From NCBI GenBank assembly GCA_030674155.1, contig CM060329.1:26986184-27050183 (forward strand): a stretch of DNA of 64,000 nt, read 5' to 3'. The position numbers and the translations under genes are program-made. Every line of letters begins with the position of its first letter. The stretch's first letter is position 1. Positions 1 through 10,038 of the stretch are shown here, piece after piece. The stretch is from Stramonita haemastoma. Taxonomy: Eukaryota; Mollusca; Gastropoda; Neogastropoda; Muricidae. The notes beneath the pieces were generated by a model that searched no databases, was not told the DNA's origin, and saw only the letters and a program-made list of their open reading frames with translations.

Positions 1-14
1 GGGGGTCACTTACA

Positions 15-470
15 TAATGGGCTGCCGTTGAGTACCTGACATGTCAGGCCCCTGCATCGGACTTCCAGCATGGGAGAGAATAGTCATCTTTTCAGTCTTT
101 CTATTGAAAAAGAAGAAGAAGAAGAAGATGATGAAAAAAGAAAGAAAGAAAAAAAAGAAAGAAAGAAAGAAAGAAAAAAGGCAGAAGAATGGACCAAGAA
201 GGCAGGAATGAAATACACAAAAAAGGGGGTGACAGTAAAGAAAGTAACAAGGCAGAAACAAAGAATGGAATCGATATGAGGGAATTCCTTACACAGAACT
301 TGCATGCAGTCGTTGTGATTGAATGTATGTCCCAGCAGAGATTTCCAATGTAGGAACTGTAAGAAGGAGGCTTAGTGTCTTTAAGTGAATTTCCAATAGG
401 CAGGGGTGCTGTTTATACTGACAACCTCCCCCCCCCCCCCAGGGGAATTAGTGTATTTAATAATAGCCTT
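15..470 (+). repeat. Dispersed repeat D, copy 1
   Basis: Shares an ordered series of blocks with 41338-41850: the CTGACA-GTCAGGCCC palindromic block, GGACC-AGAAGGC, CAAGGC-AAACAAAGA, GTGAATTTCCA, and GCTATTTATACTGACA followed by a C run. A GAA/AAAG tract is included. No coding capacity seen; the open frames here are low-complexity. Confidence 0.5.
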
Positions 471-474
471 ATTT

Positions 475-890
475 TACCTAGTGGCGGTTATAGAATTTAT
501 TACAGATTATCCTTTGTAGATAAAGTGTATTAAACATGGCTTAAATACATAAGGTTGGTGTGTATACTGTTAAAGGTGGTTTAATTCACAATTTTTTTAA
601 AAAAAGTATTTCATAAAGTGGCAGTGTTGGTGTATTAAAGACGGTGTTATTTCCTGTTATTTTATGAGATAGCTGGTGTACTGTAGACGATTTTCACCTC
701 ATGAAGTGTCGTTGATTTTACCTGTTGGGGAGGTGGCATTTGTAGTGTATAAAGTTTTACCTCATGAGGTGGCATTTGTAGTGTAGTGTAGACAGTTTTA
801 TTCACGAGGTAGTGATGTAGTTACGTAGACAATTTTACCTCATGAGGTGGCATTTGTAGACACTTTTTCCTCATGAGGCAGCTGCAATTA
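475..890. repeat. Degenerate AT-rich repeat, left flank of the 41-bp array
   Basis: Irregular copies of motifs such as TTTTACCTCATGAGGTGGCATTTGT. No gene seen. Confidence 0.4.
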
Positions 891-1460
891 TGTATCATAG
901 ATGGTTTTATCATAAGGCAGCAGTAGTGGTGTATAAAAGATGGTTTTATGGCATAAGGCAGCAGTAGTGGTGTTGATAGATGGTTTTATGGCATAAGGCA
1001 GCAGTAGTGGTGTATAATAGATGGTTTTATGGCATAAGGCAGCAGTAGTGGTGTATAAAAGATGGTTTTATGGCATAAGGCAGCAGTAGGGTGTATGATA
1101 GATGGTTTTATGGCATAAGGCAGCAGTAGTGGTGTATAATAGATGGTTTTATGGCATAAGGCAGCAGTAGTGGTGTATAATAGATGGTTTTATGGCATAA
1201 GGCAGCAGTAGTGGTGTATAATAGATGGTTTTATGGCATAAGGCAGCAGTAGTGGTGTATAATAGATGGTTTTATGGCATAAGGCAGCAGTAGTGGTGTA
1301 TAATAGATGGTTTTATGGCATAAGGCAGCAGTAGTGGTGTATAATAGATGGTTTTATGGCATAAGGCAGCAGTAGTGGTGTATAATAGATGGTTTTATGG
1401 CATAAGGCAGCAGTAGTGGTGTTTAATAGATGGTTTTATGGCATAAGGCAGCAATAGTAG
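890..1460. repeat. 41-bp minisatellite, about 13 units
   Basis: Near-identical tandem units built around ATGGTTTTATGGCATAAGG then CAGCAGTAGTGGTGTATAATAG. Inner copies are almost perfect, and both edges decay into diverged copies. It is homogeneous enough to suggest recent unequal exchange. Confidence 0.9.
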
Positions 1461-2130
1461 CGAATTATAGGTAGCTTTATTATATGTGGCGACAGTAATA
1501 CTACATCGAAGATGGCTTTATGATGGGACAGTAGCAGAAGTAGCGTATCAAAGATGGATTTATCATATTATGAGGTGGTAGGAGTGGGGGTGGAGTTTAT
1601 AGCATTGTGGTTTTATTTGGAAGTGGGTGTTGCCATGTGTAATGCTTTTATTTCAGTGCGTTCTGTATGTGGTTATAATGTTATTTGCTTTTAGGAGTTA
1701 GCTTTATTTGCAAATGGCAGTTAAAGAACATTATTTAAAGAATGTTATTTATGATCGACATTTTCTGTGTTCCAGACTGCTAATTATGATGCACAATTTC
1801 TGATCAGCAGTTAGTCTGCCACTTCCGATCCGGGGTTCATGCATGCAATAATTTTTATTGGTTTTTAGAAGGGTGATTAAAGTGCACTATTAGTTTTGCT
1901 TTAAATCAGAGTTTTGTTTAAGATCAATAGTTACAGTACATCATTCCATTTTAGATCGGCGGTTATTGTATCTAGTTTTGTTTTGGATCAGCTGTGATAG
2001 TGTGGTGTTGGTTAATGGCGGTTATAGTGCGTTTTTTTTTCTTAGATCAGCAATTAGTGTGTAGTTGAGGGTGTTTTTTTTTATGGGTGGTTAGTGTGTT
2101 GTTGTCCGCAATAATAGTATTCTTGGTTTA
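1461..2130. other. AT-rich stretch without recognisable gene
   Basis: Diverged repeat-like sequence linking the 41-bp array to the 29-bp array. No exon-like block, RNA gene or open frame of interest seen. Confidence 0.4.
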
Positions 2131-3445
2131 GTTTTAACTCAGTGGTTAAAGTGTTTTGTTTTATACCGGCAGTTAAAAGTATGTTGGTTTCATTTGAAAT
2201 CGGCAGTTCAAGTGTATTTTATATCGGCGGTTTTACTGTGTTTTAGTTTTTAATTGGCCGATAAAGTGTGGAGACGGGTGCGTTTTAAATCTGTTTTCAA
2301 TTTTATTTTAGGGTTTTAGAGTGCATTGGTCCCATCTTAAATGGGCAGTTATAGTGTGCCGTTTCTATTTCAAAGCGGTGGTTCAAGTGCGAGTTTTATT
2401 TTAAATCAGCGGTTTTAGTGTGCTTTATTTTACATCAGTCGTTGCAGTAGTTTTATTTTAAATTGGTGTCTTTGGTTATGTTTATTTTTAAATAGCGGTC
2501 ATAGTGCGCTATTTTTTTTTTTAATTGGCCCCTGATAGTGGTTCTAGTTTTATTTTAAAGCGGCAGTTACGGCGTTTTAAAATCGATGGTTTCAGTGCAT
2601 TTTAATTTGTATCAGTGGTTTTAGCGTTTTATTTTAAATCAGTGGTTTTAGTGTTTTATTCTAAATCAGTGGTTTTAGTGTTTTATTCTAAATCAGTGGT
2701 TTTAGTGCGTTATTTTTTATCTAGAGGTTTTAGTGCGTTTCATTTTAAATCAGCGATTTTAATTCGTGTTATTTTACTATGGTGGTTAGTGTTAAATCAG
2801 TGGTTTTATTTTAAATTGGTGGTTTTAGTGCATTTTATTTTAAATCAGTGGTTTTAGTGTGCTTTATTTTGAATTGCTGGTTTAGTGCGTTTTATTTTAA
2901 ATCAGTGGTTCTATCAAGTTTTAAATCTGTAGGTTCATTGCGTTTTTATTTTAAATCACTGGTTTTAGCACATTTTATTTTAAATCACTGGTTTTATATT
3001 TTAAATTGATGGTGTAGTGCATTTTATTTTAAATCGCTGGTTTCAGTTTTATTTTAAATCACTGGTTTTAGTGAGTTTTATTTTAAATCGCTTTAGTGTA
3101 TTTTATTTTAATCGATGTTTTAGTACATTTTCTTTTAAATTGGTAGTTTTAGTACATTTTATTTTAAATGGGTTGTTTTAATGCGTTTTATTTTAAATCG
3201 GTGGTTTTAGTACATTTTATTTTAAATCAGTAGTTTTATTTTAAATGGTGGTTTTCGTGCATTTTATTTTAAATTTGGTGGTTTTAGTGCATCAGTTTTC
3301 TTTTTAACGAGTTCTAGTGCATTCTCTTTCAAATCCACTTTTACAATGCGATGTTGGTTTATTTCAAATCAGCAGTTGTAGTGTATAGTTACGGTTTATA
3401 TCAGTGGTTGTAGAGTGTAGTTTTGTTTTACATCAGTGATTGTAG
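2130..3445. repeat. Degenerate ~29-bp minisatellite
   Basis: Dozens of diverged units of the form AGTGGTTTTAGTGCG + TTTTATTTTAAATC. The translated frame at 2615-2857 (V, L, F repeats) is only this array. Confidence 0.8.
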
Positions 3446-3446
3446 T

Positions 3447-3806
3447 GTGTAGACTCTGTACCCAAGTGGTTAAGACCTTATAAATCCGATCTTATAGGTC
3501 CATGAAGTTGCGAGTTTGAATCTTGGCGGCATCAGGAGAAATAAAGGTGGGAATGTTTAACAATCTACATTTCCCTGGTCAACTTCAAGTGTAAACCTGC
3601 AGGTGGCTTAGTTCCCTTCCTGTATAGCAGATTAAAATATGCATGCATGTTAAAAACCACATAATTCATGGGGGGGGGGGGGGGGTTAAGAAACAGGAAC
3701 AAAGCAGTTGGAGTGTGGCTACCTTTGTGGCAAGTAAAAATGGTAGCATATACAAAATTAAATATCCACCATTGGGTGAATTTTAGAGCTCTAGCTGATG
3801 GGAAAA
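3447..3806 (+). mobile_element. SINE family B, full-length-like copy
   Basis: A tRNA-like head (CCCAAGTGGTTAAGACC ... GTTGCGAGTTTGAATCTTGG) is followed by a body and a 3' core ending CACCATTGGG...GAGCTCTAGCTGATGG. The same head-to-core order occurs at 23812-24187. Confidence 0.55.
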
Positions 3807-3849
3807 AAAAGACTGGCTGTTATAGTCTTAAATTTGTTTTTAGTGTGTT

Positions 3850-4445
3850 GGTTTAGCTCTAGATGGGCGAAGTTATGTTGGATTTACTTTAGGTTTCAGA
3901 ACTGTGCTAGTGTTTTGATTTTTTTTAGATTGGCACAAGTGTGTAGGTTTTGTTTTAGACCTGTTCAATTTATGTTTTAGATTGGCGCAAGTGTGCAAGT
4001 TTTGTTTTAGATTGGCACAAGTGTTTTGTTTTGCTCTAGATTGGATCAAGAGTGTAGGCTTCGTTTTAGATTGGCACAAGTGTTTAAGTTTCGCTTTAGA
4101 TTTTGGCACAATATTTCAAGTTTCATTTTAGATTGGCACAAGAGTGTAGGTTTTGCTTTAGATTTTGGTACAAGTGTTTAGGTTTCATTTTAGATTGGTG
4201 CAAGGGTTTAAGTTTGGATTTTGGCACAAGAGTTTAGGTTTCATTTTAGATTGGCACAAGTTTAGGTTTCGCTTTAGATCGGCACAAGGCCTAGGTTTTG
4301 TTTTAAATTTTGACACAAGAGTTTAGGTTTCGATTTAAATTGGCAAAGAGTTTAGGTATCAATTTAAATTGCCACAAGAGTTTAGGTTTCAATTCAAATT
4401 AGCACAAGAGTTTGGGTTTTGTTTTAGATTGAGTGTCAAGTTTGA
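3850..4445. repeat. Degenerate ~30-bp minisatellite
   Basis: Diverged units AGATTGGCACAAG + TGTTTAGGTTTCGTTTT. The apparent minus-strand protein at 3873-4109 is this repeat. Confidence 0.8.
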
Positions 4446-4684
4446 TTGGTAGCTGCACTGTTAAAATCGTTCAACAGTGGCATAGGTTTTTGAAGGTTAC
4501 AGGAGACAGTTGTTTTTGCAGGTAAGTTTTATCTAAAGTAGCTGCAGTGTTGCTTAGTTTGGTTTATGGGGGTGGTAGTGATAGTCTGCTGCAGACAGAG
4601 AAAACAGTTTGTCTGAATGAGTTACAAAGCACAGGCATACACACACTCCTACTTTCCGAGCAAACAGGCATGCCCATACATACA

Positions 4685-4978
4685 TACAACCCAACCCAGG
4701 TTCGATTCCTGTTCAAGGGGATTTTTCCCCTAGAGTTAACATCAGTGCTGACTCCACGAGTCCTTCGGATGAGACTATAAACCGAGGCCCCCTTGGGCAA
4801 ACGCATGCAGAAAATCTTACACAAACAATAAATCCTGTTCTGCTTTTCATAAGAGTAGGCCATTGTGTGCTGGTGGGAACAGATGACAAGATTTACAAAA
4901 CTGCAAACACACGGGGACTGGAAGTAAAAAAGCACATAAGTGCTTATTCCGTTATCCTCAATATAAAAATAAATAAAT
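4685..4978 (+). mobile_element. SINE-A copy 1 (5' truncated)
   Basis: Starts at the B-box (GGTTCGATTCC) and runs to the ATAAATAAATAC tail; directly followed by a CA tract (4988-5038). Confidence 0.8.
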
Positions 4979-5039
4979 ACACACTTTCAAACACACACAC
5001 ACACACCACACACAAACACACACACACACACACACACAT

Positions 5040-6325
5040 GCATGCACTCCCCCACAAAAAAACAGGCAACTCCATGAGCATGCACATGATATCCCCCTTC
5101 TCTAAAGGGATCACAACAAGAGCACATTTGGGATTTTTTTTTTGGGGGGGGGGGGGGGGAGGGAGGACAGAAGAGGAAGAGTGGATGATGGTTGTAATGA
5201 AATATTGTCAATACTTCATCTCAGCAGGAAAAAAAGTAGGGGACTGGGTAGGGGACAATAAGGGGGATAAGGGTTGGTGTGATGAAGGCACACTGTTGGA
5301 GGACTTGTCATGTGGACTGCAAATTGTATACCTCCCCCCCCCTCCCCCTCCCAAAACATCAGATGTTTGTGTTTGACGTGCAAAGGCCATCGATTGTATT
5401 CGGCAAACTTTGTTGACTACGCGACTGCAGTTCTTGGGTCAATGTTAGGTCGTAAATCACTTCCAATGCAATGATGAACTCATTTTCAAATCACGTTCCC
5501 CTCCCCCCAGTTAAGGAACAAGGGAAGTAATCTCAACCGCCGATGTTGTCTCTTTGTATCTCTTTGTATCGTTTTCATCCACGAACCAAGAAGCCGATTC
5601 CGCTTAAGTTCTTCATCATTCTGAACGTTTTTCATTTTTAAGTGAATTGGCCATGAAAGACTGCATTTATAAACAATAACGGGGTTCAATTATAAATAAT
5701 CATTCAATATCTCTCGTTATTCTGCATCATGTTGTCATCAATCGAGTACGCAGCATTCAGAAAAGGGCATCATTGTGATGGGTAACTTGGGACACATGAA
5801 CTGCCATCACATCATTTCTTCAAACGATTTTGTCGGACAGTGGTAGTCTGCTCCAACAATTGCAGTCCTATAACAGTGACTGCCTTTCATCAAATGGCCC
5901 ACCTGAATGCCTTTTTTTTCACCAGTGGAAGGTGGGGCAGGGGGACTGTAATGGAGCAGTATTTTGGACATCTTTATTTCAGTTGCAAGGGGGGGATGGA
6001 GGTGGAGTGATGATGAAATGAGAAAAATTCTTTAGATAGCTTTAGTTTCCCACTGTGGGGTTGGGAGTGTGACACAGTAATGTTCAGAAAGGCTTTAAAC
6101 TCAGAGAAGCTATTAAACCCTGGCTCTAGTAGTGTAGACATTCACATCAGAGCTATAACTTGAGCAAAAAAACTGAAACTGAATCTAAAGCTGGTGACTA
6201 ACAGTCCTGTGATGAAAACCTTCCAACATTATCCATCCACCAACCCTACCCACACATGCTACACTGAATTCATCCCAAACTCTCTCCAAGTCAAGCTAGA
6301 ACAGAATGTCTTAAGTGTCTGTGTC
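5040..6325. other. No gene recognised
   Basis: Contains a G run (5143-5163), C runs near 5333-5350, and otherwise unremarkable sequence. Open frames here are short and not protein-like. Confidence 0.4.
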
Positions 6326-6328
6326 TAT

Positions 6329-6425
6329 TCAGTGGCTGTAAAAGGTTTCTGAGTTGTCCTCCACATATCTGACACTCTCCTGAATCCTCTCCTGCAGCTT
6401 CAGTGTGCCAGGGTCCTGCCTTGTG
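6329..6425 (-). other. Possible 3'-terminal exon of an unidentified gene
   Basis: The minus strand reads an amphipathic-helix-like peptide (DPGTLKLQERIQES then VRYVEDNSETFYSH) ending at TGA 6329-6331. It is preceded by several AG sites, but none gives a clear phase-matched acceptor. It may belong with the minus-strand exon-like blocks at 14-20 kb. I do not recognise the protein. Confidence 0.2.
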
Positions 6426-6647
6426 CTGCCGCCTCTTCAGTCCTCATGGACACCGCCACCTGTACACAGTATTGACAGTCACACATTTCAGTACAAACAA
6501 CACCTGACACAGTCATAAATTATACTGATGGTGACACACGTCATCAGTCATTTCATAACACTGCACACAGCATCCATGGTTTGTGACATATATCACCCAC
6601 GACTCAAACAATGCGTGCTCAAAGCACTATCAAGACACACATTAGAG

Positions 6648-7030
6648 ATTTTCCCTCTGGAGTTAACATCAGTGCTGACACCACTGCTCAAAAAGGCCTG
6701 ATAGACTATGAACACAGAGATTTTCCCTCTGAAGTTAACATCAGTACTGACTCCACTGCTCAAAAAGGCCTCCCTATAGACTATGAACCAATGGAACATG
6801 CTCACAATATCTCGTGTGTCACTTCGATTAAGACTTCTCTGACGTGTTTTGTAAAACTCAGAATTTTTCTGTGGGATGCCAGTTTTTTTTTCAGTTACTG
6901 AAAGTCTTTCAGATGACACTATAAACCAAGGTCCTATGTATGAACTTGTGCAGAACATCTGACGCACAGGTCAAAACCAGTTCTGCCTTTCAGAAGAGTA
7001 GACCATTTCATACCGTTTGAAACGCATGAC
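6648..7030 (+). mobile_element. SINE-A copy 2 (decayed, rearranged)
   Basis: Two partial head-body segments (GAGATTTTCCCTCTG-GTTAACATCAG) lie in tandem at 6650 and 6716. The remaining body resumes at about 6900 (CAGATGACACTATAAACCAAGG). The intervening 6781-6895 is foreign. Confidence 0.55.
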
Positions 7031-7065
7031 AAAATCTATCTTTTCAAAAAAAAAACCACATACAC

Positions 7066-7707
7066 ACTCTGGCCCTTATTCCACCCCGAGGTCACACAGT
7101 TCCTTCACTGTGAAACTCATGTCAAAGGGAAGTAATTTTACAACTTTCAAAAGTCACTACACAAAAAAGCTTATTAAATATATTTATACCATCTTTTACT
7201 GCAAGAAATGTTATTTCCTGCCTTCTGCAAAAAACACAGTACACACTGGGCCAGGTGCTTTTGCATTCATGCAGTTGTTTACCAAAAAAAAAAAATTTGA
7301 ATCTAGACATCCTTTTTTTGCTAACGGTATGGCAATCACTATCTCTTCCATCAAACTTGTAAACAACAATGTCTAGGCCACACTGCCCATCTACTCAATC
7401 AGTCTCAACTATATTCCAATGGAAAAACCTTTAAAACTGGTTTATAGGCATCCAAATCCTATCTTAGCACCCATCCTAACCATTGCTCATAACCAGATTT
7501 ATTTAGCAAACTTTAAAAATTTATAATTTGCATAAAACCATACCAATCTGAACACTGTAAAGTTCAGAACATGGCGGCATCTTGTTCACACAAAGATAGC
7601 CACTCTCGTGACAGTCTCGTTTATGTAAACAACAATGGCGGCCCCCATAATAAGCATATGGTTTGCTGGCGCTAATGGGCGCACCAGGGGAATAAGGGCT
7701 AGTGTCA
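7066..7707. mobile_element. Possible MITE with short terminal inverted repeats
   Basis: The left end has CACTCTGGCCCTTATTCCAC. The right end, reverse complemented, has CACTAGCCCTTATTCCCC. About 640 bp lies between them with no coding capacity. No convincing target duplication was found, so this is tentative. Confidence 0.25.
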
Positions 7708-7749
7708 TGTTTAGACATCATCCCTGAAGTCATAACAACTAACTAACTA

Positions 7750-7830
7750 ATGGTGGGAAAACGTTTACATACACAAAATCACAGCATTGGTAAATGTTGG
7801 AGCTCTAGCTATGGAATGGGAAAGAACTCC
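7750..7830 (+). repeat. SINE-B 3' core fragment
   Basis: Carries ACACAAAATCACAGCATTGG and GGAGCTCTAGCTATGG, the same 3' core found at 31884, 34778 and elsewhere. Confidence 0.5.
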
Positions 7831-7843
7831 ACTAACAGACAAA

Positions 7844-7846
<3 letters not shown>

Positions 7847-7914
<68 letters not shown>
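7847..7914. repeat. (GT)n microsatellite
   Basis: About 34 uninterrupted GT dinucleotides. Confidence 0.98.
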
Positions 7915-7916
<2 letters not shown>

Positions 7917-8740
7917 TCGAATTTGCTAAAACTATTAATTGTTATTGATTGCTGATGTGTTGCATAGGTCAAATGCAAACACTTTGATTTGTTTTTGCAA
8001 GATATAGCGCTATATAAATTCCATGTATTATTATCATCATCATCATCATCATCATCATATTTTTATTATTATTATCAGTTGGACCCGTTTATAAGAAGCT
8101 CGCTTACAGTGAATCCCCCTAATAAGAAAGCAAAAAATTTGGTTCCGTCGAAGGTGTTCTTTATTATGACTTACAAAAGCTCGGATGTAAGAATCTTGCT
8201 TATAAGAAATCCCTCTTATAAGAACGTCAATTTCTGGTCCCACCGAGGATGTTAGCTCTTTTTTAAAGTCTAGTCGGTGTTGAGAACTTTACTTTGCAAT
8301 AGCAGACTTCCTTCAGTCAGTTTCCTGTAAGTGAGCTCACCAAACCGAAAGCATTTTCACAAAAAACCCAACTTGATTCTTTCAGGAATTTCTGATGTCA
8401 CACCAGATGTTGCTGGCAAGTTTTGAAGACAGGCACATAAAAGCAAAATTTCTCCAATAACATTGTGTTTCTTTTTCATTCATCAGCATTACATGGACTC
8501 TCACGCACAGCCTGTATTTTTCGCAACAGCTTGGGCAGGTGCCTTTAGGCCCCTTCTTTCTCCTTTTTGATTGCTGGAATCGGAAAGGCAAAGCCAGCCT
8601 CAGATCTCAAAATTTGTGCCAGCACTTCGAACGTGTTGTTGCTGTGGCTTGAATCCTCACAGTGAACGCACCAAGTTTCTCTTGTCAAACTGGTCGTAAA
8701 AATCAATACATGCATAAAATTTGAACAAGTACAGCCTCTT

Positions 8741-9606
8741 TGTCACGCTCCTTAAGGGAGTGTGAAGAAAACCCCACCCATACCCACTCTATCTAACTTC
8801 CCGACAACAACAAACGCAGAACACAGAGGAGAAATTTCCATATCAATTCCAACGTAAAACAATGCCGAGTATTACAAAACACAATGAAAACCCTTTCCAC
8901 ACGAACCATTGATGTTTAAAAACAAAAACCAAACAACAACACATAACTAAGGATAAATACCCCTACGTTCGCTATACACCAATACTAGTGTTACTTCACG
9001 AAAGATAAATATAATTCAGAACAAAACGCTCAGGATATGCTTATATTTCTTCAGTCCGGATGTTTAATTAACAACAAGAACCAATACCCATTATCAGAAC
9101 CAAAACAACAACACACCAAAACCACGCGGAACCAGACATAACTACGACAAGTACAAACTCTCACCTGTCACTGGAACTAATATGGCGCACTCCTGCACCC
9201 CAACCGACGTGACTAGACGAACAAGCGACAAACAGTGACGAAGAACGAAGAACGAAGAACAAAAGCAGGACTGGAGAGCGAAACCTCCTACGAGGCGTAG
9301 GCTCTCTCCTGCCTCTCGAACGGAGCCAAAAACTGACTCTACATGGCGCCCAACAGTAAAAACTGGAACGGCGACCACGTCCCCCTGCTTAGCATAAGCC
9401 CGCAGCCGCTCCGCTGATCTAACCGTTAGATCTACTCTCGCTGCGGAACATCTCGAGAGATCTCGCCAAAGCCTAGATCTATACGAAGAGAAAGGAAATG
9501 AACGTAGACAGCTATACACACAGAAGTAAGTGCAAAAATGCACGCACTGGACAACTAGCCACTATACACGTAAAACGATCTATTTAAAAATATGCGAACC
9601 GTGACA
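8741..9606 (-). repeat. 3' LTR (minus orientation)
   Basis: 866 bp. The extra length over the other LTR is one 7-bp unit near 9240-9260. It is flanked on its outer side by the target duplication CTCTT. Confidence 0.95.
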
Positions 9607-9609
9607 ATA

Positions 9610-9618
9610 CCCCCCCTT
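9610..9618 (-). other. Polypurine tract
   Basis: On the minus strand AAGGGGGGG lies three bases before the 3' LTR. This is the expected position and composition for the plus-strand primer of an LTR element. Confidence 0.7.
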
Positions 9619-10038
9619 AAATTCAAACCACCCGGTTTGAACTGTAACCAAGGCATGGTGCGCATAAGAAACAACGCACCACCATGTACAACACCAAACA
9701 ATCCGGTGGCAAATGCCACAGCAACAAAGTTTTAACACTGGTGACAAGTGACTTGTCAACCAGACCCAATGAATATCGATCCCAGTGACAGGTTCCTCTA
9801 CCTACTTCTGGCCTCCAAGTTAAACAAAGTCCCTACGAGAATAAACCATTCACAATACCAACCTACCAAAAATAAATGGGTTCAACTATCTCAAGAAAAA
9901 CAATAGTAATAATTTAGTAACACAGATATATCCACACTTGCACACAAGGGAGCCACTTAAAAATCTGGTTCACTTACAAAAATACTTAAATTCCCAAACA
10001 AAAACAATGTCTAAGTACACTTTTCTAAAACATCTATG
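9619..10038 (-). other. LTR element 3' untranslated remnant
   Basis: About 420 bp between the ORF stop and the polypurine tract. An overlapping minus frame runs on to 10011. No reverse transcriptase or integrase core motif is visible here. Confidence 0.5.

Noticed and set aside
9354..9370. TGGCGCCCAACAG on the plus strand inside the LTR, resembling a tRNA-Lys primer site
   Set aside because: Wrong strand and wrong place for an element oriented on the minus strand; a better primer site lies next to the 5' LTR.
9142..9543. 133-codon minus frame, with a twin at 13251-13574
   Set aside because: Both lie inside the LTRs and differ only through the 7-bp unit, which changes the frame; not a gene.
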